64,000 nucleotides of DNA. It comes from Anaerolineaceae bacterium. GTDB taxonomy: Bacteria > Chloroflexota > Anaerolineae > Aggregatilineales > Phototrophicaceae. The stretch spans positions 1 to 64,000 of the forward strand of contig JACKCG010000008.1 of NCBI GenBank assembly GCA_020634135.1, read 5' to 3'. The notes under the pieces were generated by a model, which saw nothing but the letters and a program-made list of their open reading frames with translations, was not told where the DNA came from and searched no databases. The translations under genes and the position numbers were made by a program. Shown piece after piece: positions 8,935 to 16,277 of the stretch; position 1 is the first letter of the stretch; each line of letters starts with the position of its first letter.

Positions 8935-9795
8935 ATGCTCAAGCAGTTCAGACGCCCCGGCTATCTCATCCAGTTTCTCCTGGCGCATGGCACCCTGTTC
9001 ATCTATACGCTCATCGCGCTGTTCCCGGTATTTCTGGTGGTCATCAACTCATTCAAGAACCGCCGGGCGATTTTCCGATCACCCTATACCATCGCGCTGC
9101 CGTTCGAGCCATACGCGGAAAATTGGGACACGGTTGGCTACGAAACGGTATTCAAACGCGCTCACTTTGACACCTACTTCACGAACAGCCTGATCGTGAC
9201 AGTGGTGGCGCTGCTGCTCATCCTGATTATCGGCACAATGGCGGCGTTCGCGCTGGCGGAGTACCGCTTTAAGGGCAACACCGCGCTCGGCCTGTACCTG
9301 GCGCTGGGCATCATGATCCCGATCCGGTTGGGGACGGTCAGCCTGCTGCGCCTGATCGTCAACCTGGGGCTGATTAACACGCTGACGGCGCTGATTCTGG
9401 TGTATACCGCGATGGGGCTGCCGCTGGCGATTTTCATCTTGCAGCAGTTTATGCGCCAGGTGCCGCGTGACCTGAAAGACGCGGCGCGGGTGGATGGGGC
9501 CAGCGAGTACCGCATCTACTGGATGATTCTGCCGCTGGTACGTCCGGCTATCGGCACGGTCATGGTCTTCAACATGATCCCCATCTGGAACGACCTGTGG
9601 TTCCCGCTGATTCTCGCGCCAGGTGAGGCGACCAAAACGGTCACCCTGGGAGCGCAGATTTTCCTGGGGCAGTTCGTGACGGACTGGAACGCGGTACTGG
9701 CATCGCTCACGCTTTCCGCGATTCCGGTGATTGTGCTGTACATACTCTTCTCGCGCCAGCTCATTCGCGGGCTGACAGCGGGTGCGGTGAAGTAA
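8935..9795 (+). CDS. Sugar ABC transporter permease (MalG/UgpE-like)
   Basis: 286 residues, about six membrane helices, with the EAA loop DAARVDGASEYRIYWMILPLVRPAI. It is the MalG/UgpE-like partner of the preceding permease. It starts 16 bp after the previous stop, with a GGACGGGGGG purine-rich ribosome site before ATG 8935. With the binding protein at 6605 and the upstream permease it forms a carbohydrate importer lacking its own ATPase. The gene ends 350 bp before the oxidoreductase pair; the gap holds a MITE-like element. Confidence 0.92.
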   Translation: MLKQFRRPGYLIQFLLAHGTLFIYTLIALFPVFLVVINSFKNRRAIFRSPYTIALPFEPYAENWDTVGYETVFKRAHFDTYFTNSLIVTVVALLLILIIGTMAAFALAEYRFKGNTALGLYLALGIMIPIRLGTVSLLRLIVNLGLINTLTALILVYTAMGLPLAIFILQQFMRQVPRDLKDAARVDGASEYRIYWMILPLVRPAIGTVMVFNMIPIWNDLWFPLILAPGEATKTVTLGAQIFLGQFVTDWNAVLASLTLSAIPVIVLYILFSRQLIRGLTAGAVK

Positions 9796-9889
9796 TCGTA
9801 TACTCTATGTGAAATATGCCAGGATAAATGATCTCCGGTAAACGGGGGGCGAGTCATCAGTTGTCAGTTTTTCGCGCATATAGACGGCA

Positions 9890-10028
9890 GGGCGCAATAA
9901 TGCGTTTTAATAAATGAGTGTGGTGATTGCCATTCGTAGGGACGCCCGGAAGGGCGTTTGCCGGACAGGCAGAAGCCTGCCCCTACAAGAAACGCCGTAT
10001 TTAATTGTGAAACTGCATTATTGCGTCC
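9890..10028. mobile_element. MITE-like element with terminal inverted repeats
   Basis: A 139-bp element bounded by GGGCGCAATAATGC (9890-9903) and GCATTATTGCGTCC (10015-10028), inverted repeats matching at 13 of 14 positions. The core contains two nested stem-loops (GACGCCCGGAAGGGCGTT and a GGCAGAAGCCTGCC stem) and a GTAGGG...CCCCTAC frame seen in other intergenic repeats of this window. It encodes nothing. No target-site duplication was clear. The remaining 9796-10146 shows no gene. Confidence 0.65.
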
Positions 10029-10146
10029 AACTGCGGAAGCCCTACAGTCTGACCACTGATAACTGACCACCATTCTGTGATGACTGCCTGTTTGTAGACG
10101 TGTAGTTTCATGTAGAGCCTATCGTTTATTGAATAAGGAGATAACC

Positions 10147-11145
10147 ATGCGCGTAGGCATTGTCGGGGCGGGGTTCATGGCACAGACTCACGCCGCTGCC
10201 TGGGTGAAAACACCGGCAGAAATTGCCGGTATCCATTCGATAGATCGGGAAAGCGCGAAGCGTCTGGCCGGGGCTTATGATACCCGAACATTTGAGAGCG
10301 TGGCCGCGCTGCTGCGCGATGTGGACGTGCTGGATATTTGTGCGCCGACCCATCTGCACCACGAGATGACACTGCAAGCCGCCGCCGCCGGGAAAGATGT
10401 CGTCTGCGAAAAACCACTAGGGCGCACCCTCGACCAGGCGCGAGAGATGATCGCCGCCTGCGATAAGGCCGGGGTAAAGCTGCTGGTCGGCCATGTTGTG
10501 CGCTTCTTCCCCCAGTACGCGCTGGCGAAAGAGGCGGTTGACCGGGGCGACGTGGGCAAAGTCGGCGTGGTGCGCCTGACACGGTGCAGTTTCCAGCCGC
10601 GCGGCACCGGGGGCTGGTTCATGGATAGCGAAAAGTCGGGCGGCATGATGCTTGACCTGATGATTCACGATTTTGATTACGCCCGCTGGGTGGCCGGGGA
10701 AGTCGAGAGCGTGTTCACCCGGCAGGTGCGCAGCCGTCACCCGGATGCCCCCGGCGACTATGCTCTGGCGATCCTGCGGCATACCAACGGCGCGATTTCC
10801 AATGTCGAAGGCGGTTGGGCGTACCCGCCGCCGCTGTTCCGTACTGCGCTGGAAATTGCCGGGGACAAAGGGCTGATTGAACACCCTGCCGGAAGCTCGG
10901 ATCCGCTGGAAGTGTATGTGCAGGCCAGCGGCAGCGGGGAGAGGCCATCGGTGGCCGCCCCCTCCAGCCCAACGACGGAATCCCCCTATGACCTCGAAAT
11001 CCGCCACTTTTATGACGTGCTGACCGGCGCAGTGACGACCCCGCGCGTCACCGCCGCAGACGGCCTGGTGGCGCTGAAAATCGCCTTCGCCGCTATTGAA
11101 TCCGCCCAAACGGGCAAACGGGTCAGCTTGAAGGAGTTTGCGTAA
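10147..11145 (+). CDS. Gfo/Idh/MocA family NAD(P)-dependent oxidoreductase (first of two)
   Basis: 332 residues. The N-terminal Rossmann fold begins MRVGIVGAGFMAQTHAAAW, with a GxGxxA dinucleotide-binding loop. The family signature CEKPLG (about residue 95) carries the conserved lysine. The C-terminal alpha/beta domain includes the substrate-binding stretch LMIHDFDYARWVAG, with the expected Asp-His pair. Family members oxidise or reduce cyclic polyols and sugars such as inositol, glucose-fructose or scyllo-inosose. The ATG at 10147 follows AAGGAG at an ideal distance, so the upstream TTG is not used. Its stop codon overlaps the next gene by one base (TAATG), so the two are translationally coupled. 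Substrate unknown; the neighbouring sugar importer suggests it acts on the imported compound. Confidence 0.93.
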   Translation: MRVGIVGAGFMAQTHAAAWVKTPAEIAGIHSIDRESAKRLAGAYDTRTFESVAALLRDVDVLDICAPTHLHHEMTLQAAAAGKDVVCEKPLGRTLDQAREMIAACDKAGVKLLVGHVVRFFPQYALAKEAVDRGDVGKVGVVRLTRCSFQPRGTGGWFMDSEKSGGMMLDLMIHDFDYARWVAGEVESVFTRQVRSRHPDAPGDYALAILRHTNGAISNVEGGWAYPPPLFRTALEIAGDKGLIEHPAGSSDPLEVYVQASGSGERPSVAAPSSPTTESPYDLEIRHFYDVLTGAVTTPRVTAADGLVALKIAFAAIESAQTGKRVSLKEFA

Positions 11146-12161
11146 TGCGTGTCGGTATCATGAGTTTTGCCCACCTCCACGCTGAAGGGTATGTCTATAA
11201 CCTGCGTGCCATCCCCGGCGTGGAAATTATCGGGCTGGCGGACGATAACCCGGTGCGGGCGGCCTACTTCGCACAGCAGTTTGGCCTGCGCCAGTTCGAG
11301 TCGTATGAGGCGCTGCTGGCCGAAAAGCCGGATGCGGTGATTGTGTGTTCGGAAAACGCCCGCCATCTGCCGCTGGTGAAGCTGGCCGCTGCCGCCGGGG
11401 CGCATGTCCTGTGCGAGAAGCCGCTGGCAACCACCGTTGCCGATGCCCAGGCCATGATTGATGTGTGCCGGGCCGCCGGGGTGCAGTTGATGACGGCCTT
11501 CCCGATGCGCTTCAGCCCGCCGGTGATGGAAGTCAAGAAACTGGTGGATTCCGGGCAGCTTGGGCCGGTCTATGGCTGCAACAGCGCCAACCAGGGGTCG
11601 CTGCCGCGCGCCCATCAGGCGGCGGGAATGCCCGACCTGGGGCGTGACTGGTTTGTGAATAAGGCGCTGGCCGGGGGCGGCGTGGTGACCGACCATGTAG
11701 TCCACCTGGCCGACCTGCTGCGCTGGATACTCCAGAGCGAAGTGGTGGAAGTTTTCGCGGAAACCAACCAGGTTTTCTATGGCGCTGAAGTCGAGGTCGA
11801 GACCGGCGGGCTGGTGATGCTCACGTTTGCCAATGGGACGTTCGCCAGCATTGATTGCAGTTGGAGCAAACCGCCTTATTACCCCACCTGGGGCGGCCTG
11901 AAAATGGAACTGGTGGGCGAAAACGGGCTGGCAGTTGTGGACGCCTTCAAGCAGACAATTACGCTCTACAATGAGGCGGCGGGGCGTCCCCGCTGGCTGC
12001 CCTGGGGGTCGGATGCCAACCAGGGCATGGTCGCGGAGTTCCTGGCTGCCGCCCATGAGAACCGGACTCCGGCCATCACCGGGTTTGACGGCTACCAGGC
12101 GGCTGCGATTGTGGCCGCCGCCTACCAGTCGGCTGCGACAGGCGAACCGGTGGCGCTGTAA
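11145..12161 (+). CDS. Gfo/Idh/MocA family NAD(P)-dependent oxidoreductase (second of two)
   Basis: 338 residues, same family as the preceding gene but clearly diverged. The start (MRVGIMSFAHLHAEGY) lacks the canonical GxGxxG and has a modified loop. CEKPLA is intact near residue 92, and the substrate domain includes VTDHVVHLADLLRW. It begins within the stop codon of the upstream gene. Paired Gfo/Idh/MocA genes next to sugar importers are typical of stepwise oxidation and reduction pathways for rare sugars or inositols. The weakened nucleotide-binding loop is worth noting: cofactor preference may differ, or cofactor may be tightly bound. Confidence 0.9.
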   Translation: MRVGIMSFAHLHAEGYVYNLRAIPGVEIIGLADDNPVRAAYFAQQFGLRQFESYEALLAEKPDAVIVCSENARHLPLVKLAAAAGAHVLCEKPLATTVADAQAMIDVCRAAGVQLMTAFPMRFSPPVMEVKKLVDSGQLGPVYGCNSANQGSLPRAHQAAGMPDLGRDWFVNKALAGGGVVTDHVVHLADLLRWILQSEVVEVFAETNQVFYGAEVEVETGGLVMLTFANGTFASIDCSWSKPPYYPTWGGLKMELVGENGLAVVDAFKQTITLYNEAAGRPRWLPWGSDANQGMVAEFLAAAHENRTPAITGFDGYQAAAIVAAAYQSAATGEPVAL

Positions 12162-12182
12162 TCTCACTTTCCCGGCTCACAC

Positions 12183-12212
12183 TTGCCAGACATTCCGCTC
12201 CAACGGTATAGT
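12183..12212 (+). promoter_or_regulatory. Candidate sigma-70 promoter for the PspC/LiaF-like pair
   Basis: TTGCCA (12183-12188), an 18-bp spacer and TATAGT (12207-12212). It lies directly after the oxidoreductase stop and about 40 bp before the PspC-domain gene, so that pair can be transcribed separately. Confidence 0.55.
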
Positions 12213-12250
12213 GGAGTGGTTTCGAGTTGGTATTCATCCTGGCGGTTTCG

Positions 12251-12613
12251 ATGGTTCGAAGTTTCACAGATCGTGTCATGGGCGGGATATGCGGCGGGCT
12301 GGCGGCGCTGCTGCCGGTAAACGCCTGGGTATTCCGGTGGGCGTTTGTCCTGCTGGCCGTCCTGACGGGCGGCGCGTTCGCCGCGTTATACCTGCTGTTG
12401 TGGCTGGCGCTGCCCCAGGAAACCCTCATCGGGCGTGGGCGCGGCGGGGCGGGGTCGCTGCTGGCGGTTATTGTGTTGTCGCTGGTGACGGGCGTGGCCT
12501 GGCTGGCGGCACAGAGCGGGAATTTGCAGACGGCATCCGGGCGGGATCTGTTCTGGCCGGGGATGCTCCTGGCGCTGGCCGCCGTGTTCTTCCTGCGGCA
12601 GATCAGGGGGTAA
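12251..12613 (+). CDS. PspC domain membrane protein
   Basis: 120 residues from ATG 12251 (MVRSFTDRVMGGICGGLAA); an upstream TTG at 12227 adds eight residues and cannot be excluded, since no clear ribosome site decides. The first about 60 residues match the PspC domain: DRVMGGICGGLA, a WVFRWAFVLLAVLTGG helix, and the LLWLALP ending. Two more hydrophobic segments follow. PspC-type proteins sit in the cytoplasmic membrane and take part in envelope-stress responses (phage-shock or Lia-like). The gene stops 3 bp before a LiaF-like gene, a common pairing, so the two likely work together. Confidence 0.85.
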   Translation: MVRSFTDRVMGGICGGLAALLPVNAWVFRWAFVLLAVLTGGAFAALYLLLWLALPQETLIGRGRGGAGSLLAVIVLSLVTGVAWLAAQSGNLQTASGRDLFWPGMLLALAAVFFLRQIRG

Positions 12614-12616
12614 GCG

Positions 12617-13564
12617 GTGCAAGTACGCAGACGCACGAATTTTCTCTGGGGGTTGGTCCTGCTGGCGGCGGCGGTTGTGCTGCTGCTGCGGGCGCTGGAT
12701 GTGATCCCCGAAGGTATTTTTGACATCATCGCACGCGCCTGGCCTGCGCTCATCATCTTTGCCGGAATCAGCATCTTTTTGCGGGAGCGCGTGCCGTATG
12801 GCGGGCTGTTTGCCCTGGTGTTGAGCCTGGTACTGGTGGCTGGTGTGACCGTGCTGGCGTTCAACACCCGTTCCGGCCAGCAGCGCGACGACTACCGGGA
12901 AGCTATCGCGGAGACGGTCAACCCGGCGGTGACGCTGCTGCGCGTGCGGGTTGGCGTGCTGTCTACTGGCGTCGAACTGCTGCGTTCGCTGGAATCCGGG
13001 CGGATTACAGGGACTTTCACCGGCAGCAGTGCCAGCCAGCTTCAGGTAGACTATGTTGAAGCGGACGATAACACGGCCACACTGACGATTACCGAAAGCC
13101 AGCGCGAACCGTTCCCCCTGCTGGAAACGTTAGGGCGCGGCGTTTTCCAACTGGAACTCCCGGCGGATGTGGCGCTGGATGTGGTATTCACCGGGGAAAG
13201 CGGCGAAACCGTCATGAATATGGATGGGCTGGCGCTGGAACGACTCAACATTGACCTGCAACAAGGTGATGTCGTCGTGACTCTGCCGGCATACAACCCG
13301 CTTGGCTCTGCTGAGGACGCCATGCTCGGCACACTGGCCGCCCGTGACGGCACGCTCACGCTGCGTATCCCGGAGGCAGTGGCGGCGCACCTGGAAGTTG
13401 TCCGTCCTGGCAGCGGTATTCCACCATCAGTGGATGACATCCGCTACCTGCGCTTAGAGGGCGGCGTGCTGGAAACGCGCAATTTTGACACATTCGATAT
13501 GCGGGTGCGCTATCTGCTGGATGTGCCGCACGGCCCAATTGTTGTCACGACAGCGGGGGGATAG
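12617..13564 (+). CDS. LiaF/LiaI-like membrane protein with extracytoplasmic beta domain
   Basis: 315 residues from GTG 12617, preceded by AGGGGG. Three or four hydrophobic segments in residues 8-90 (NFLWGLVLLAAAVVLLLRAL..., WPALIIFAGISIFL, GLFALVLSLVLVAGVTVLAF) fit the LiaI/LiaF transmembrane region. The rest is a beta-rich domain with repeated short motifs (LELPADVALDVVFTGESG, LNIDLQQGDVVVTLP) like the DUF4097/toast-rack family. LiaF-type proteins restrain cell-envelope stress signalling in Firmicutes. Here no LiaRS genes are adjacent, so the role is inferred from domain resemblance. It follows the PspC gene after 3 bp. Confidence 0.75.
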   Translation: MQVRRRTNFLWGLVLLAAAVVLLLRALDVIPEGIFDIIARAWPALIIFAGISIFLRERVPYGGLFALVLSLVLVAGVTVLAFNTRSGQQRDDYREAIAETVNPAVTLLRVRVGVLSTGVELLRSLESGRITGTFTGSSASQLQVDYVEADDNTATLTITESQREPFPLLETLGRGVFQLELPADVALDVVFTGESGETVMNMDGLALERLNIDLQQGDVVVTLPAYNPLGSAEDAMLGTLAARDGTLTLRIPEAVAAHLEVVRPGSGIPPSVDDIRYLRLEGGVLETRNFDTFDMRVRYLLDVPHGPIVVTTAGG

Positions 13565-13618
13565 TTCGCTCACCGCCCGGCAAGCATAAAATTGTTTTCA
13601 TGAAACGGCTTCTCGACG

Positions 13619-13652
13619 CAAAAAAACAGCCCCTACCGGAAGGCAGGGGCTG
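13619..13652 (-). terminator. Rho-independent terminator of the 53-residue membrane protein gene
   Basis: On the minus strand CAGCCCCT (13652-13645) pairs with AGGGGCTG (13634-13627) around a 10-nt loop, and seven Ts follow (complement of 13620-13626). It lies 29 bp after the stop of the small gene at 13681-13842. Confidence 0.85.
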
Positions 13653-13680
13653 CGCTGTTCTATTTGCCAGGCAATGCCAA

Positions 13681-13842
13681 TTAGTGGGGCTTGCTGGTCT
13701 GGGGACTGCGTTCCATGCTGACTTCACGCCGGCGCTGCCAACGGTCAACCACGATACCCAGTGCGACCAGAGCGATGATCGGGATGCCTACCCGAACCAG
13801 GAAGAGACCAGCTACACTCACTACCATCATTATGTCCGTCAT
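13681..13842 (-). CDS. Small single-span membrane protein, 53 residues
   Basis: Reads MTDIMMVVSVAGLFLVRVGI, then a hydrophobic stretch to about residue 31 (PIIALVALGIVV), followed by a basic DRWQRRREV segment and a polar tail ending TSKPH. Start ATG 13842 is preceded by GAGGGA at a good distance. Its own Rho-independent terminator follows 29 bp after the stop, which strongly supports a real transcription unit. The positive residues after the helix predict a cytoplasmic C-terminus. No family was recognised. Its neighbours are the convergent LiaF-like gene and the sorbosone-dehydrogenase-like lipoprotein gene on the same strand. Function unknown. Confidence 0.75.
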   Translation of the reverse strand: MTDIMMVVSVAGLFLVRVGIPIIALVALGIVVDRWQRRREVSMERSPQTSKPH

Positions 13843-13998
13843 GTTGTTTCCCTCGTCAGCTCATTCGTTGTCGTTGATAACACTAGAATAGCAAACTGAG
13901 GGGGACGCGGTAAATCAGTGAAGCCACCTAACTTCTGTGTGGGGTATTCACCCCATAAGCCCCCAGGATACACCCCAGGCGGTTGAATCTGTCATCTG

Positions 13999-15435
13999 TT
14001 ATCCCCCGCTGTACGCCACCCGCCACACATGCCCGTAGACGGAATCGGCGATGACCAGCGCCCCATCCGGCGCGAGAGCGACATCCGCCGGGCGGATCAG
14101 GCCGGTGACGAACGGCGGCGGAGTATACGACTCGCTCCCCAGGCGGGTGTCTCGCGGGTCAATCCACACCACACGCTGGGCATCCGGCGTGCCGTTCCAC
14201 AGGACGACGAAGAGCGTATCCCAGAAGTTAGCCGGGAACTGCGAGCCGGTATAGGCGACCAGCCCGCGCGGGCTGCTGTTGGCGACGAAGGTTACCAAGT
14301 CCGGCTGGATATCCAGCAGCGGCCTGGTGAACGGGCAGTCTTCGCAGCCGCGTGTCCGCCAGTAGGGCCAGCCATAGTGTTGGCCGGGTTCGATTGCCAG
14401 CAGCCGGTCCCCTTCTCCGGCCACAATGCCGTTATCAGTGCTGAACAGTTGCCCCCCGGCAGCGAAAGCCACGTCAACCGGGTTACGGATACCGCTGGCA
14501 TAGACTTCAATCGCGCCGGTATGCGGTTGGATACGCAGCACGGCGGCTTCGTAAGGAAGAATATCCGCAAAAGGCTGGTGCGCCGGGTCGGGCGACTCGG
14601 CATGGTCGGTGAGCGCCCCTATCCCCAGGTACAGGTAGCCATCCGGCCCGAAGACCATCCCATTGGGCTGGTTGTCAATCAGCGACCAGCAGCATGGCAG
14701 GTCGGTTATCACCGCATCCGGCGTTCCCCCGCCGGACGGCACGCGCCACAGGCCGCCGCCCTGCATGGCTGTCACCCGTGCAGAGACGTACAGCACATCC
14801 GTCCCCGGCTGGAAGGCCAGCCCCGCCGGAGAAATGAAGTCACCGCTGTAACGCTGCGTGCTGCCATCGGGGTTGAGGGCATAGACCGCGCCGTTTCGCG
14901 TGCCATTTTCCAGCACAGTCGCATATAAACGCCCATCCGGGCCGTAGACAACCTGCACCGGCTGCCCCGGAAAACGCCCGACATACGTCAGGGCAAAGCC
15001 GGGCGGCACCTGAATCCGCCGCAGAAACCCGGCGATGTCATCCTCACACGGGAAATCCTCGCAGCTCCACCCCTCAGCAGGGGAGAGTACCGCCGTACTG
15101 GCAGGAATCGCGGGCGGCATATTCCCCGGCATGGCCGGCGTCAGCGTCAATAAGGGTAATGTTGGCGTCAGGGTGGGCGTCAGCGTGGGGCTGGATGTCA
15201 GCGTAGGGGTCAGGGTGGCGGTGGGTGTCGTCGTAGGGGTGAATGTTGGCGTCAGCGTGGGCGTGCTGGTGGGTGTCAGTGAAGGTGTGATCGTGGGCGT
15301 GGCGCTGTAGACCGGCGCGGCGGCCTGGGTGGGTGGCAGCGTCGCCTGGAAAGCGCCGTCCTGTGCCGCTGGGGAGCAGGCCGCCAGCAGCAGCAGAAAC
15401 ACGAGCAGCGATGCTCTCATACGGCTGCCCCGCAT
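13999..15435 (-). CDS. Glucose/sorbosone-dehydrogenase-like beta-propeller lipoprotein
   Basis: 478 residues. The N-terminus (MRASLLVFLLLLAACSP) is a lipoprotein signal with lipobox LAAC, so the protein is membrane-anchored and faces outward. A Thr-Pro-rich linker (about residues 45-95, dozens of TPTxTPT units) leads to a six-bladed beta-propeller typical of the PQQ-type soluble glucose/L-sorbosone dehydrogenase family: VQVVYGPDGRLYATV, SGIRNPVDVAF, EPGQHYGWPYW. Family members oxidise sugars with PQQ, but many homologues are structural or of unknown activity, so catalysis is not certain. The start codon overlaps the stop of the signal peptidase gene (TAATG), indicating translational coupling. 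ATG 15420 is an alternative start that also leaves a complete signal. Confidence 0.85.
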   Translation of the reverse strand: MRGSRMRASLLVFLLLLAACSPAAQDGAFQATLPPTQAAAPVYSATPTITPSLTPTSTPTLTPTFTPTTTPTATLTPTLTSSPTLTPTLTPTLPLLTLTPAMPGNMPPAIPASTAVLSPAEGWSCEDFPCEDDIAGFLRRIQVPPGFALTYVGRFPGQPVQVVYGPDGRLYATVLENGTRNGAVYALNPDGSTQRYSGDFISPAGLAFQPGTDVLYVSARVTAMQGGGLWRVPSGGGTPDAVITDLPCCWSLIDNQPNGMVFGPDGYLYLGIGALTDHAESPDPAHQPFADILPYEAAVLRIQPHTGAIEVYASGIRNPVDVAFAAGGQLFSTDNGIVAGEGDRLLAIEPGQHYGWPYWRTRGCEDCPFTRPLLDIQPDLVTFVANSSPRGLVAYTGSQFPANFWDTLFVVLWNGTPDAQRVVWIDPRDTRLGSESYTPPPFVTGLIRPADVALAPDGALVIADSVYGHVWRVAYSGG

Positions 15436-16034
15436 TACTCGGTGGGATACGCGATGTGGCTGACAATGCCCCAGTCCTGCGGCGGCCAGTAGCGCACAAA
15501 AGCCGTGCCGATGATGTCCTGGCGTGTAACCGGCGTGCGGAACCCCCGCGAGTCGCTGCTGTGATTGCGGTTGTCGCCCATGACAAAATACTCATTCGCC
15601 CCTAGCTGCCAGATATTATCACGACAGCTTGAACCACACGGTTCGTTGATATACGGCTCGTCAAGCTGTTCGCCATTCACGTATACCAATTGATCGCGGA
15701 TTTCGACTGTGTCCCCCGGCATACCAATGACCCGCTTGATATAGGGTGATTCGCTGGTGGGGCGTCCCGGCGGGTGGAACACGACAATATCGCCGCGCTG
15801 CGGGTCACTCAGCAGGTAATGCACACGGCTGACGATTAACACCTGCCCGGTGGCAAAATTCGGAGCCATACTGGCGCCATCCACGACATAGCGCCCGCTT
15901 GCCAGGTTGACCAGGGTATAAATTGCGGCAATGAGGATCAATGTATCCAGCAGTTCGCGCCACAGACTGCCAGTCCGCAGAGTCGGGCGGGGCAAGGTGA
16001 AGGTATTCGCCAGGGGTTGTTCAGTCAATGTCAT
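15435..16034 (-). CDS. lepB: Signal peptidase I
   Basis: 199 residues. One N-terminal membrane anchor (about 28-45, LDTLILIAAIYTLVNLAS) precedes the S26 catalytic domain. The nucleophile Ser55 lies in DGASMAPN and the general base Lys100 in YIKRVIGMPGD; the C-terminal GDNRNHSSDSRGF box is intact. The enzyme removes signal peptides from secreted proteins at the outer face of the membrane. A promoter is visible upstream (16087-16115). The gene runs directly into the lipoprotein gene at 13999-15435, with a one-base overlap. Confidence 0.96.
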   Translation of the reverse strand: MTLTEQPLANTFTLPRPTLRTGSLWRELLDTLILIAAIYTLVNLASGRYVVDGASMAPNFATGQVLIVSRVHYLLSDPQRGDIVVFHPPGRPTSESPYIKRVIGMPGDTVEIRDQLVYVNGEQLDEPYINEPCGSSCRDNIWQLGANEYFVMGDNRNHSSDSRGFRTPVTRQDIIGTAFVRYWPPQDWGIVSHIAYPTE

Positions 16035-16086
16035 TACTCAATCTTCTTCGTGGATTATCTGTGGTCACACAAACAGCCTGATGCAC

Positions 16087-16115
16087 ATTATAGACTCGCC
16101 CGCTACCCCCGGCAA
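16087..16115 (-). promoter_or_regulatory. Candidate sigma-70 promoter of the signal peptidase operon
   Basis: On the minus strand TTGCCG (16115-16110), a 17-bp spacer, then a perfect TATAAT (16092-16087). The predicted start of transcription is about 45 bp before the lepB ATG. Confidence 0.65.
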
Positions 16116-16277
16116 TGCGGAGTTACAATATTCCTATCCGTTTGCTAATCCTAACCGCAATTCCTGACGCTCCTGTAGCGAGAAAAGATTTAGCGTATAG
16201 TATAAGAGGATGGGTGATGTCCCTGTGCGTTTTCAGTCGCGTGAGGGTACACTTATCTGGACGAAACTGGGGAATCG

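Noticed and set aside
9840..10080. Open frames within the 9.8-10.1 kb gap
   Set aside because: They coincide with the palindromic MITE-like element and give no plausible protein.
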